Shown piece by piece: positions 41,978-51,120 of a DNA stretch of 64,000 nt. The stretch's first letter is position 1. Each line of letters opens with the position of its first letter. Position numbers and translations under genes: made by a program. Origin of the DNA: Neglectibacter timonensis (GTDB lineage: Bacteria > Bacillota > Clostridia > Oscillospirales > Acutalibacteraceae); assembly GCF_900048895.1 (NCBI RefSeq), contig NZ_LT160639.1, forward strand, positions 729,524 through 793,523, read 5' to 3'. The notes below the pieces were generated by a model. The model was not told the DNA's origin, ran no database searches, and saw only the letters and a program-made list of their open reading frames with translations.

Positions 41978-42871
41978 ATGGAAATCAATTATGTCCAGGA
42001 GTATCTCACGCTGCTCTCTGTCGGAAACTATCTGGACGCAGCAGAGGAAATGTATACCTCTCCTGCCAGTCTTGCCCGACATATCAAAAAGTTGGAAGAA
42101 GACCTTGGTTTTGAACTGTTTGTTCCACAAGGCCGTTCGCTTGTCCCGAGTGAACTGGCTAAAGCCTTTACACCTTTCGCGGAAGAAATCGTTCACGCCC
42201 AAGAGCGTTGCTACAATTTTTTGGATACTTACCAATCAAAAAAACCGGATATGCTGCGTGTCGGGACGCTCGCCGTCGAAGGTGCCGCTTACCATCTTCC
42301 GGATCTGATCTCCGCTTTTTTGCTGGCCAATCCGCAGGTTTCCGTGGAGATGTATGAAGGGGAGACCAAAGAACTTTGTTCTATGCTTTTCGTTAATAAA
42401 TTGGATCTCGTCTTTTCTTTTCTCCCAGAAGAATACCGAGAAACCACAGTTCATTTTTCCGTTGTCAAGGACCATATGGCCCTTTTTGTGCCAATGGATT
42501 ACCCATTATCTAGTTTGAGGTCAGTACGTTTGGGAAAACTGAATGGCATGACCTTTGTCCCTCGTCCCCGGCACAGTTTTCTTTCGGATTTTTGCAATAA
42601 TTTACTTAAAGAAAATGATATTTCCTATAAGATGACATTTGATCCCCCCAGCACGGCGAACCTGCTTTCCATGGTAGCCAGTGGCTCGGGAATCAGTCTC
42701 ATGCCAAAAATAGCAGCAGAGTACTTACTTGGTGCTTTTGGAAAAAACACTGATATCCGTGTGGTTGATATTGAACCTGAAATTGATACTTCAGTTCATC
42801 TTCTCTATATGGCTAATCACAACCAGACGCAACAATGTAAGAATTTTATTCATTTCATTAAAAATATGTAA
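41978..42871 (+). CDS. LysR-family transcriptional regulator 2
   Basis: The 297-residue protein has a LysR HTH (YLTLLSVGNYLDAAEEMY, SPASLARHIKKLEEDLGF) and a C-terminal effector domain. It starts 8 bp after LysR 1, so the two are cotranscribed. Its HTH differs from that of LysR 1, so it is an ancient paralog or a distinct regulator and not a recent duplicate. Confidence 0.92.
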   Translation: MEINYVQEYLTLLSVGNYLDAAEEMYTSPASLARHIKKLEEDLGFELFVPQGRSLVPSELAKAFTPFAEEIVHAQERCYNFLDTYQSKKPDMLRVGTLAVEGAAYHLPDLISAFLLANPQVSVEMYEGETKELCSMLFVNKLDLVFSFLPEEYRETTVHFSVVKDHMALFVPMDYPLSSLRSVRLGKLNGMTFVPRPRHSFLSDFCNNLLKENDISYKMTFDPPSTANLLSMVASGSGISLMPKIAAEYLLGAFGKNTDIRVVDIEPEIDTSVHLLYMANHNQTQQCKNFIHFIKNM

Positions 42872-42882
42872 ATATGATTTCT

Positions 42883-42917
42883 ACCGCTTTCCGGTTTACT
42901 GGAGAGCGGTTTTTTTG
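42883..42917 (+). terminator. Terminator of the LysR genes
   Basis: ACCGCTTTCC (42883-42892) pairs with GGAGAGCGGT (42901-42910) with one wobble, followed by seven T. It lies between the convergent LysR 2 and MBL genes. Confidence 0.85.
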
Positions 42918-42934
42918 CGGGGGACTACTCCTCC

Positions 42935-43891
42935 CTAAAGACCTTTCTCTTGAATAAGCAGCTCGATGAGTTCCTCGTTGCTCATGGAATTTTCTGGATG
43001 GGAATTGTGCCAAAGTTCAGAACTATAGCTGGAACGAATGTGACCAAGCCGATGGATCAACATCGTCGGGCCAGGCTTAGTCATGGCAAATCGCGGCGGC
43101 TTGGGGATGTCGTGGGAAAGGTTTCGCCCACAAAGTATGTCCTCAAGAGATTCCAACATCAGGTATAGTGTCCCTTTCGTATGTACTATGCGGTCATGGC
43201 CACTATATATTTGAATGTCCTCCGGGAATAAACTAATCGCTCGTTTTAAGTAACGGCGATACTTTTCCAACTCGTCGAACCCGCCACGATAGCTGTTGAG
43301 TATCTGCACGGAATCGCTGCCACAGGCCCAATGCTCCTCCTGGTTCCAATAAATCACCGAACCTTGGCTATGCCCAGGCAACAGCACAACAGTAAGCTTT
43401 ACTCCGCCGAGATCGATGATATCTCCGTCCTCTGCCAGATAATAAGGATAACTTTCGGTAATTCGGCCTTTTACGTAGTGTTTTTTGCAGAATTCGATTA
43501 TTTCTTGGTCGTAATTTGCAAAAAGCTCCAAATCGCTGAGCCTGCGCTCGATATCGGAGTCCCAATCTAAGGTCTGCAGCTCACCACTGTTGAAATGAAC
43601 CTCATCAAACAGAGTTGCCGCTCCACAGTGGTCCGGATGGCAGTGACCCAAAAGTGCAATCATAGGTTTATTTGGGTCTAGGCCGATATTCTGCTCAATG
43701 TACTTCCTCAGACCATCTGTCGCTCCCAGACCGGTGTCAATGACCGCGATCTTTTCCTCTCCGATGATCACATAGATGTTGAAAGTACTTCCATTATCGA
43801 AACCAGGATCTCGGCAAGGGGCGTAACTTTCTGTAATATGATAGAAATGATCATTAATTTTCTCGTGCACAAAAAATTGTAAGGCGTCCAT
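42935..43891 (-). CDS. MBL-fold metallo-hydrolase 1
   Basis: The 318-residue protein has the metallo-beta-lactamase metal motif HCHPDHCG after KIAVIDTGLGATDG, a second His in LLPGHSQGSV, and an Asp and His further on (ACGSDS, YSGHDR). Members hydrolyse esters, lactones or thioesters using two metals. It is convergent with the LysR genes and divergent from a MATE exporter. The substrate is unknown. Confidence 0.9.
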   Translation of the reverse strand: MDALQFFVHEKINDHFYHITESYAPCRDPGFDNGSTFNIYVIIGEEKIAVIDTGLGATDGLRKYIEQNIGLDPNKPMIALLGHCHPDHCGAATLFDEVHFNSGELQTLDWDSDIERRLSDLELFANYDQEIIEFCKKHYVKGRITESYPYYLAEDGDIIDLGGVKLTVVLLPGHSQGSVIYWNQEEHWACGSDSVQILNSYRGGFDELEKYRRYLKRAISLFPEDIQIYSGHDRIVHTKGTLYLMLESLEDILCGRNLSHDIPKPPRFAMTKPGPTMLIHRLGHIRSSYSSELWHNSHPENSMSNEELIELLIQEKGL

Positions 43892-44098
43892 AGGCTTTTC
43901 CCTCGCATCTTTTAAGTAACAGTCTTATTTTCTTTTGTCTATGACTATTATGGACATTACCTGCATAGCAAGCAAACCGTTTTTGCTAGGATTTATTCCA
44001 TTTCAACATAAATACCGCAGAAAGTGGCTTGGTTTTGTCCTGTTTGTGCTGTTATGATAGTATCGTGCTAAAAAATGAACTAAGAAAGAAGCGATGAT

Positions 44099-45517
44099 AT
44101 GGAAGTTGTCAAAAAAAAAGAGACAATTGGTCTGGACATGACGGAGGGACCCGTCTTATCAAAACTACTGATTTTTGTAATCCCCCTACTCTTGAGTAAT
44201 TTGATTCAGCAGTTCTATAATACGGTTGACGTAGCCATCATCGGCAATTATGTGGGTTCCACAGGTACGGTAGGGGTGTCCACTGGGGGAGAAGTTGCCA
44301 CCCTCATCACCTTTATGGCTGCCGCTTTCGGTTCTGCCGGTCAAATCTATGTATCCCAGCTTTATGGTTCAAGGAATCATAAAGCCATCAGCGAAACCCT
44401 TACTACATCCTTAATCTTCATGGGTGTTGTCTCCGTTGTCTTTACCGTTGTCTGCATTGTTTTCTGTGATGTCTTCCTTGGTTGGCTCAACACGCCGGAG
44501 GAAGCGTTCTCTCAGGCGCACGACTATATGATGATTGTGAACTTCGGCCTGCCTGCCATCTTCGGCTACAATATGATCTGTGGCGTGTTGCGCGGTATGG
44601 GTGAGGGTAAGCGCCCACTGATTTTTATCACAGTAGCGGCTGTTTGCAATATCCTCCTGGATTTACTGCTGGTGGCTGTGATCCCTTTGAAAGCAGCTGG
44701 TACTGCTATCGCCACTGTTGTGGCCCAGTATGCCTCCTGTGCTGCAGCTGGCATTTTCCTCTACCGGAAACATAAAACATTTGACCTACATATGTTTGGA
44801 CTAAAAATGAACAAAGAGCATTTAAAAGTCCTTTTAAAGTTGGGGCTGCCCTTAACCGCTCAATCTGCGTTTATCCATTTCACCCAACTCATCTGTACCT
44901 CCAGTATCAATACCTTCGGCCTAGCCGCTTCTTCCGTCAACTCCATCGGCACCAAAATTCAGAAGATGATTACCGTATTTTCTACCAGTATTACCACTGG
45001 TGCCGGTGCTATGGTCGGCCAAAACATCGGCGCAAAAAAGTTTGAGAGAGTAAAAAAAACCGTCTATATCACCCTTGCTTGCTCCGGAGTGGTATGCCTG
45101 TTATCGTGTCTGGTCTCTTTCTTTCTTCCACGACAGGCTTTTCTACTGTTTGGGGCGGAACCAGAAATCCTGGATCTCGGTGTAACCTATATGCACATCT
45201 GTATTTTGATCTTTTTGTTTACTGCACCTCAGGGTAGCTATTCCGCTGTTTTAGTGGGTTCCGGCAATGCTAAGCTTAATTTTATTTCCGGTGTATTGGA
45301 TGGCGTAGTACTCCGTCTGGGCATCAGTTACCTATTGGCTTACGGCTTCCACATGGGAGTTATCGGCTTTTTCTATGGTAATGCCCTAGCTCGTCTAGGT
45401 CCCATTGTTATCAGCGTAATTTATTATTACAGCGGTAGATGGAAAACCTTGAAACTTGTCAAGAATCAGGATATCAGTACATCTACGGACACAACCGAAG
45501 AATCCTTGGCACTATAA
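44099..45517 (+). CDS. MATE-family efflux transporter 2
   Basis: The 472-residue membrane protein has two MatE repeats and the features [33 protein letters not shown] and [16 protein letters not shown]. It belongs to the NorM/DinF-like branch common in clostridia and is only distantly similar to the MATE at 7684. It lies between two MBL-fold genes. The trio might process and export a compound, but that is inferred. Confidence 0.93.
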   Translation: MEVVKKKETIGLDMTEGPVLSKLLIFVIPLLLSNLIQQFYNTVDVAIIGNYVGSTGTVGVSTGGEVATLITFMAAAFGSAGQIYVSQLYGSRNHKAISETLTTSLIFMGVVSVVFTVVCIVFCDVFLGWLNTPEEAFSQAHDYMMIVNFGLPAIFGYNMICGVLRGMGEGKRPLIFITVAAVCNILLDLLLVAVIPLKAAGTAIATVVAQYASCAAAGIFLYRKHKTFDLHMFGLKMNKEHLKVLLKLGLPLTAQSAFIHFTQLICTSSINTFGLAASSVNSIGTKIQKMITVFSTSITTGAGAMVGQNIGAKKFERVKKTVYITLACSGVVCLLSCLVSFFLPRQAFLLFGAEPEILDLGVTYMHICILIFLFTAPQGSYSAVLVGSGNAKLNFISGVLDGVVLRLGISYLLAYGFHMGVIGFFYGNALARLGPIVISVIYYYSGRWKTLKLVKNQDISTSTDTTEESLAL

Positions 45518-45576
45518 AAAGTCCGTGCAAAGCTATCGCTATTAAATAAATCATTACTAAAAAGGAGAAATAATCC

Positions 45577-46518
45577 ATGGAAAACAAACAGTCACTTACC
45601 AAGCTTTATCCCATTGTACAAATCAGAAAGGATACCTGGGAAATTGATGAATTTGATGTAGCAAGTCTGTTTCTTCTCATTGGTACAGAGAAAGCCATGC
45701 TGATTGATACCGGGATGGGCATCGGCGATCTCCGCGGTGCGGTGGAGAGGATTACCGACAAACCCATAATTGTAGTACACTCCCATGGTCATATAGACCA
45801 CACAGGAAACTCTCGACAATTCGAGGAAATCTGGCTCCATCCTGCCGATCAAGATATGCCGATCCCAGATTCTGTGGAACGAAGACGCTATGATACCGAG
45901 CGTATCGCTGCCCGACAAAAAGGCAGTATTGGCGCGCCATATAACATGTTCAATCTTTATCCCTACGATATAGAGATTGATTTGAGAGATCCCAAAGACG
46001 AAAAAAAACCGATAGTTAAAGATTTATATGACGGACAGCAATTCAATCTGGGAGACCGAATTATCACTGTCTATGAATGCCCTGGTCATACCGCAGGCGA
46101 GGTGGTGTTTTTGGATGAAACCAACCGTATGTTATTTGCTGGAGATGCTATTAATTTCAATTTGGGCATAGGTTCTGTTCCCTTGGACACTACTCTGCTT
46201 GCAATGAAACGCATCCAGGGCATGAGCAGTAAGTACGATGGCATTTGGAATGGCCACCATGATTTTCGTGCCTTGGGTATGCCGCTGGACAATGATTGCC
46301 TTGAAAATATCATTAGAATATTGGAAGATCTCATGAAAGGTAATGCAAGCTTTTGCGAATGTCCCAGCTTCTGGGGCCAGCCTATGCCATTAAGCAAAAC
46401 TCACATCGGAGCAGAGTCAAACCATCCGTACGCTCATAAACAGACCGCCTTTCTGCGTAAAGGGAGAAATTTTTTGCGAATTGACAGAAATTACAGCTAT
46501 GAAAAGACTAAAGAATAG
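45577..46518 (+). CDS. MBL-fold metallo-hydrolase 2
   Basis: The 313-residue protein has the metal motif HSHGHIDHTG, KAMLIDTGMGIGDL before it, YECPGHTAGEVV, and the final Asp/His in FAGDAI and WNGHHDF. It is a relative of MBL 1 with the same overall order of motifs, but differs in its middle region. It starts 59 bp after the MATE gene and follows AAGGAG. Confidence 0.9.
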   Translation: MENKQSLTKLYPIVQIRKDTWEIDEFDVASLFLLIGTEKAMLIDTGMGIGDLRGAVERITDKPIIVVHSHGHIDHTGNSRQFEEIWLHPADQDMPIPDSVERRRYDTERIAARQKGSIGAPYNMFNLYPYDIEIDLRDPKDEKKPIVKDLYDGQQFNLGDRIITVYECPGHTAGEVVFLDETNRMLFAGDAINFNLGIGSVPLDTTLLAMKRIQGMSSKYDGIWNGHHDFRALGMPLDNDCLENIIRILEDLMKGNASFCECPSFWGQPMPLSKTHIGAESNHPYAHKQTAFLRKGRNFLRIDRNYSYEKTKE

Positions 46519-46596
46519 GCTTCTCCTAACTACATTATTCTGTTTGTTGTCAGAAAAAATCTTAAAATATTGAAATCGAATCTGGGCCAATAAAGT

Positions 46597-46654
46597 GTCC
46601 ACAGTATAGAAAGACGTCCCTTCTTTCAAAGGGACGTCTTTCTATACTGTGGAC
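46597..46654. repeat. 26-bp perfect inverted repeat
   Basis: Arms at 46597-46622 and 46629-46654 are exact complements around a 6-nt loop. The right arm contains the last codons and stop of the zinc-ribbon remnant. It can act as a terminator for both sides but is much longer than usual, so it may be an element relic. Confidence 0.75.
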
Positions 46655-46788
46655 TGATTATTCTCAAATTCTTTGACTTCCTGTTCCAGTGCTGGCCTGA
46701 CCTCTTGCTTTCCGCAATCCGGGCAGGCGTCCACCTCACACTCGCGTTTGAAAATAAATCCGCAGTTTTTGCAGTAGTTGATGCTTAC
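46642..46788 (-). pseudogene. Zinc-ribbon protein remnant (mobile-element type)
   Basis: About 48 codons encode NYCKNCGFIFKRE and ACPDCGKQEVRPA, with two Cx2C pairs in zinc-ribbon spacing, and end at TAG 46642-46644. There is no start codon: a stop lies in frame four codons before the first Cys pair. Short zinc-ribbon proteins of this kind are frequent cargo of conjugative elements of gut Firmicutes. It is the end of a decayed gene. Confidence 0.6.
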
Positions 46789-46839
46789 CTATTCCGCAGT
46801 AGCAGAACATACACAAGCCATACCAAATTCGATTTGCCG

Positions 46840-47097
46840 GAGACTTTCTGGGATTTGGTCTCAATTCCAGGAGACGGCGACCAATACTTTAGCAATTTGC
46901 ATAAAGATCTTGACCCATTGCTTGAGTAACTACTCCCCGGATTATCTAAGCGAATCACCGCCCGAGACAAAGAAGCTCTCCTGCTTATTTGCCTCGGTAA
47001 CTCTCAGAAATTTGCGGCCGAAAAAATGGGGATCTCTCAACAGGCCGTGAACCGGCATTTAAAAAAAATTAAAAATATTCTGCAAAAGGGGGTGTAG
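46840..47097 (+). pseudogene. Sigma-70 region 4-like protein remnant with internal stop
   Basis: The plus-strand frame reads FDLPETFWDLVSIPGDG ... KDLDPLLE, then TAA at 46927-46929. It continues in the same frame as ITARDKEALLLICLGNSQ and FAAEKMGISQQAVNRHLKKI to the stop at 47095. The last part is a helix-turn-helix like region 4 of small sigma factors found in conjugative elements and phages. No start region is visible. It is a broken gene. Confidence 0.6.
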
Positions 47098-47468
47098 AAA
47101 GGTCCTTCTTGCTGCCTATATAAGTGAGGGGACAAAATCTCCTGCAGCTCCTTGACAACAGAATACACCGTGTATCGGATACATCACTCCCCCAAGCGGA
47201 GCTATCAGACTGACCAACAGTTAAACCAGCAGGCGGCACCTGCCGGATGGCCATGATGCCGGGAGAACAGAGAACTTCTGTCCAGTCATTGAGAAATGAG
47301 GGCAGCCGGGTGAGAACCACGCGGAGATGAGATTCCTATGAGGGCAAGAGCTATTGTCCGTCCGGTACATTCCCGAAGCCATGGCCATGGCTCCGCGTCG
47401 AGGGGTGCGTGGCAAATATCGACGCCTTACAAAACGACCGATATCAGATAAACGCTTCATGATAGAAG
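47098..47468. other. Non-coding or decayed stretch
   Basis: Frames here are short and have no recognisable domain, ribosome-binding site or promoter. Composition is mixed. It is probably more debris of the mobile element whose sigma-like and zinc-ribbon relics lie upstream. Confidence 0.4.
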
Positions 47469-48185
47469 CTACGGGGATAACTGTAAAAACAGATATCCCC
47501 GTATTTGTGTTATAAATCGAGTGACGTAACCGCATACCTTGGAAAATACGATGTTTTTCATAAGGTTAACTCTGGTGTATGGGAATTGCGCATAAATGAT
47601 TAAGTACTTCTCCAGAACCTCGTCTTTTGCTTTGGCGGAAATTTTCTGGTTATTGCCGTCATAGTATTTTAGTTTGACTGACGTTGCCGGTTCGCCCGCT
47701 GAAAATGTCAGCACACAGGAATAATCGCTCCCCTCGATGGTGACCTGATCCTTAAATTCGATTTGCTGGAACGCATCTCCCGGATCAAAGTATAAACCAC
47801 TTTCATCGCGATACAGATAATAAGCCGAAGCAGTACCTTGCGCACCGCTTTTATACGTGACGGTTCCTACAGCAGCTACCGTTTCATCATCCACATTGGC
47901 TCCAAATTGGAGACTTGATAAATTTTGATCCCCCGCATAGGAGACCTCCTCATCCACATCAAAGTAGTAAACTGCAGCAGCATCCAGATCGAAGGTGAAT
48001 CTGTTATTTTCAAAGGCCGCGTAGTTCTTTGAGGACGCGGCAATTTCCTCCGTGTCATTCACAACAATGACGCCCACCGCAGATTCATAATCAGGTTTAA
48101 ACTCCTTTTCTGAGCTGCAGGCTGACAGACCAAAAACATACAGGATGGCCAATAAGCAAGTAATGATCTTTCTCTGTTCTTTCAT
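47469..48185 (-). CDS. Lipoprotein of unknown function
   Basis: The 238-residue protein starts with a lipoprotein signal (LLAILYVFGLSAC, with cleavage before the Cys). A beta-rich domain follows (residues 30-200: SAVGVIVVNDTEEIAA, NNRFTFDLDAAAVYYFD, DQVTIEGSDYSCVLTF) with no family I recognise. The last 30 residues (MKNIVFSKVCGYVTRFITQI ...) look different, and the coding end runs through a hairpin at 47471-47502. The true end may therefore have been lost in the adjacent decay. Confidence 0.75.
   Translation of the reverse strand: MKEQRKIITCLLAILYVFGLSACSSEKEFKPDYESAVGVIVVNDTEEIAASSKNYAAFENNRFTFDLDAAAVYYFDVDEEVSYAGDQNLSSLQFGANVDDETVAAVGTVTYKSGAQGTASAYYLYRDESGLYFDPGDAFQQIEFKDQVTIEGSDYSCVLTFSAGEPATSVKLKYYDGNNQKISAKAKDEVLEKYLIIYAQFPYTRVNLMKNIVFSKVCGYVTRFITQIRGYLFLQLSP
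47471..47502. other. Hairpin overlapping the lipoprotein 3' end
   Basis: ACGGGGATAACTG (47471-47483) pairs with CAGATATCCCCGT (47490-47502) with one mismatch and a T/A-rich loop. It lies inside the annotated coding end, which is unusual for a terminator. Confidence 0.55.
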
Positions 48186-48344
48186 ATTGAGCTCCTTATA
48201 TAGATTTTATTTATTATAACAGAACTCACAGTAAAAATGAAGCACCTACCATTTACACTAACCAAGGGATGCAATTTGACTTAACACGAACTCTTTTTAG
48301 GATCTATCTAAACTTTTATTCCACAACACTATTGAACTAAAATG

Positions 48345-48379
48345 TCAAAACAAAACGGCTGCCCTTAGCGGGCAGCCGT
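48345..48379 (-). terminator. Terminator of the diguanylate cyclase gene
   Basis: A 10-bp perfect stem (ACGGCTGCCC / GGGCAGCCGT) is followed on the minus strand by TTTTGTTTT. It lies about 110 bp after the stop of the GGDEF gene. I see no gene between 48186 and 48487. Confidence 0.85.
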
Positions 48380-48487
48380 CATTTCGTTTTTATGGATCTT
48401 TCCGCAGCCTCACCCATGAGTTCCATGGTGCAACAACTGACAATGCGTCTCACTGTGAGATCTGTTTTTAGTCTTCCCAAGCTGCGC

Positions 48488-49636
48488 TCAGTGCGGGGTT
48501 CGGCATTTCAACGCCGATTTATTTTGATACATATTCGCGTCAGCACGGATAAAAGCATCCTCTATGGATTCTCCCGGACGGGTGCAGGCATGGCCGGCGG
48601 CCATGGAGACCGGCATCTCCAGCTCCATCGACACATGTTCCAGCTCCACCGTCAAATCCGCAAGCAGCGCTTCCGCACGCTCCGGCGGACAGTCCGGCAG
48701 GATCACGGAAAATTCATCCCCGCCGATGCGAAACAAATACTCTGTCGTATTGGAAAAGACGGTGCGGATCGCGTCCGCGGCGCGCCGCAGCACCTTATCC
48801 CCGCCGTGATGCCCGAAATTGTCGTTGACCTGTTTGAAGTGGTTGCAGTCCAGCATGACGCAGCAGATCGTGCGCGTTCCGCGCTCCCGCTCCAGCGTAT
48901 TCACACGCTCCACATAGGCGGCCCGGTTGTAAAGGCCGGTCAGGGCATCCGTATACACCAGCTGAAACAGATGCTTTTCCCCTTCCAGCCGCTCATTCTG
49001 TTTTTGAATATGCAGGGTCTTGCGGATGGACTGCAGGAATACTACATAGCAGGCAAGCACCACGGCAGCGAAGATCAGCCAGCAGGGCGCGTACTCGGGA
49101 CGCTGGACCATTGGCACGGGATAGGCGGCGAAAAAAATCAGCGCGAAGTAGATCAGCACGGTGGAAAACGCCATCGTCCCCCAGCCGGAATCCACCGTAT
49201 CCAGCAAAACATGATAGGCACGGATCCGTTTATAGCCCATAACAAAAAGAATCGAAAACAGAGAGAGGACTACCAGAAAAGTCCAGACCGACCCTCCCTG
49301 GAACAGGATACCCATGTAACGGCCGATGAACGCAACAATCAGCGACACGGTGTCCACAAAGCAGAACGTCAACAGAAACCGGCTCCCCTTGTGGCGCGAC
49401 AACGTCAAAAACAGCAGAAAACTCGGCACCGTCATAAACACGGCCGCAGCCAGAGAAGCGGGGATTTCCCAGAAATAGACCCCTGCAAAATAAAAAAACA
49501 GGATGACCCCACAACCGCCGTACATCAAGGCGCGGTATAACAGCGTCTCTCTTTTCAATTTGAAGATCATGGAATAAATGAGAAGATCAAAAAAGATAAC
49601 CGTCACATCTGTCAGGACGGCGAATAGATCAGGCAA
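48488..49636 (-). CDS. Membrane diguanylate cyclase (GGDEF)
   Basis: The 382-residue protein has six or so membrane helices in residues 1-200, a linker coiled coil (IQKQNERLEGEKHLFQLV) and a GGDEF domain. Its start DALTGLYNRAAY, metal-site LDCNHFKQVND and intact active site G305-GDEF-309 indicate synthesis of cyclic di-GMP from two GTP. No RxxD inhibitory site is visible five residues before GGDEF. It is monocistronic and divergent from the ATP-grasp gene. Confidence 0.94.
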   Translation of the reverse strand: MPDLFAVLTDVTVIFFDLLIYSMIFKLKRETLLYRALMYGGCGVILFFYFAGVYFWEIPASLAAAVFMTVPSFLLFLTLSRHKGSRFLLTFCFVDTVSLIVAFIGRYMGILFQGGSVWTFLVVLSLFSILFVMGYKRIRAYHVLLDTVDSGWGTMAFSTVLIYFALIFFAAYPVPMVQRPEYAPCWLIFAAVVLACYVVFLQSIRKTLHIQKQNERLEGEKHLFQLVYTDALTGLYNRAAYVERVNTLERERGTRTICCVMLDCNHFKQVNDNFGHHGGDKVLRRAADAIRTVFSNTTEYLFRIGGDEFSVILPDCPPERAEALLADLTVELEHVSMELEMPVSMAAGHACTRPGESIEDAFIRADANMYQNKSALKCRTPH

Positions 49637-49840
49637 AAAAACTCCTCCATCCGGCGCGGTTTTCCGAGCCTCTTATACCCTTCCGTATGTCTCATGGGCC
49701 GGCGCCGCTCATGGCCTCTTCCCCTTTAGCATGCCCATCCAAACCTTGACGAACCGGGTCGGACTCGTTAAAATGGAACTGCAAACGCAAGGCCTATTTA
49801 TCCCTATTATAAGATTTTTGCGGGCGGAGCGGGGCCGTTT

Positions 49841-49890
49841 TACGAAATTGGTATCTGAAAATACGAAATTGGCGCCTGAGAGGGTTGACA
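49841..49890 (+). promoter_or_regulatory. Tandem 18-nt repeats next to a -35 box
   Basis: TACGAAATTGGTATCTGA (49841-49858) and TACGAAATTGGCGCCTGA (49862-49879) start 21 bp apart, two helical turns. A perfect TTGACA follows at 49885-49890, but the -10 at 17 bp is poor. It looks like an activator site for the ATP-grasp gene. The rest of 49637-50057 shows no gene. Confidence 0.5.
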
Positions 49891-50057
49891 GGTGTGCCGC
49901 AAAGCGTTTTGTGCGATCATCGGACAGGAGTATGAGAGCGATTGACGGATTCCTCCGTCGGTATAAGAGTTTCGTATCTGAGGCCTTTGTTCATTGCTGC
50001 GGGGAAAGTACTATTCAAAATTCAGCAAAGGTTACCGGCAGACCGGGAGGAATCACC

Positions 50058-50999
50058 ATGAACAACAAAACACGCGCCCTGGTAAGGATTGTGCAGGAAA
50101 TCTGCAGCGAAAAGGATATTCACTGCACTTCCTTTTCACACAACTGGATTCTAAAGCTTACAAAGGATGACCGCAGCGGGATCATCTTCGGTTATAATTT
50201 CGGCCTGAATTCCTCCTCCTCTGCAGCGCTGTGCAAAGACAAATGTGCTGCAAGCGAGGTCTTGGCTCACTCCCGCATCCCCCATATTCCCCATCACCTT
50301 TTCGTGTCGCCGGACGACGCCCATCAGATCGAGCAAACTGGAAGCTGGGAGAAGCTGTACCGCCTGCTTGAGGAGTACGGCGCCGCGGTCTGTAAGCCCA
50401 ACGAAGGGGCGGGGGGTGATTCCGTATGGAAGGTCCGGACCCAGTTCGAACTAGAAAAGGCAGCGCAGGAAATCTTCCGGCATTTCAGGGCCATGGCCCT
50501 GTCCCCCTACTTCGAAATCAAAACAGAATACAGAGCCGTCGTATTGGATGGGGAGGTAAAGCTGATCTATGCGAAACAGCTCCCGACTGTGACCGGCGAC
50601 GGGAAATCCTCTCTCTTTGACCTGCTGCTCGCCTACAGGAAGAACAACCGCCTTGTGAGTAACCTCGAATTTTCCCCACAGGAGCTGAACCGGATTCCGG
50701 CCGCCGGGGAAGAATGCCGGCTCAGCTGGAAGTTTAATTTGGCCCAAGGCGCCCGTCCGGCGGTGCTGGAAATGTCCTCCATCCATTATCCGATCCTGGC
50801 CGGACTGGCCCGGAACGCCGCACAGGCCTTGGCCATGCGGTTCTGCTCCGTCGATATTGCGGATACGGAATCCGGGTATCGGGTTATGGAGGTTAACAGC
50901 GGCGTCATGATGGAATGCTTCGCGCTTTTCAGCGAGGATAATTATCGAGCTGCAAAGGGAATATACGAGGAAGCTATTCTGCTGATGCTGAACCTCTGA
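50058..50999 (+). CDS. ATP-grasp family ligase-like protein
   Basis: The 313-residue protein matches the ATP-grasp fold of cyanophycin- and glutathione-synthetase-like ligases. It shows a nucleotide-contact strand AAVCKPNEGAGGDSVWKV, EIKTEYRAVVLDGEVKLIYAKQ and, near the end, the metal-binding FCSVDIADTESGYRVMEVNSG (D and E ... N). Such enzymes join a carboxylate to an amine via an acyl phosphate. ATG 50058 follows GGGAGGAA; the long open frame before it is not used. It is alone, with no partner peptide or ligase gene. The product is unknown. Confidence 0.85.
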   Translation: MNNKTRALVRIVQEICSEKDIHCTSFSHNWILKLTKDDRSGIIFGYNFGLNSSSSAALCKDKCAASEVLAHSRIPHIPHHLFVSPDDAHQIEQTGSWEKLYRLLEEYGAAVCKPNEGAGGDSVWKVRTQFELEKAAQEIFRHFRAMALSPYFEIKTEYRAVVLDGEVKLIYAKQLPTVTGDGKSSLFDLLLAYRKNNRLVSNLEFSPQELNRIPAAGEECRLSWKFNLAQGARPAVLEMSSIHYPILAGLARNAAQALAMRFCSVDIADTESGYRVMEVNSGVMMECFALFSEDNYRAAKGIYEEAILLMLNL

Positions 51000-51065
51000 G
51001 AGAAAATGATGTTTTTGGCTCCCAGAGGAGGGGCCATGCTATCTTCTTTTCTGCCGGTACGAAAC

Positions 51066-51119
51066 AAAAACACAGGCAGGCGCTGGAAACATTTTCATCC
51101 GGCGCCTGCCTGTGTTTTT
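51066..51119. terminator. Bidirectional terminator
   Basis: An 18-bp perfect stem (51066-51083 with 51102-51119) with A run before and T run after lies between the convergent ATP-grasp and bicupin genes and can serve both. Confidence 0.9.
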
Positions 51120-51120
51120 G

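Noticed and set aside
49578-50057. N-terminal extension of the ATP-grasp protein
   Set aside because: The extension has no domain, overlaps the divergent GGDEF start and contains promoter-like repeats. ATG 50058 has a good ribosome-binding site.
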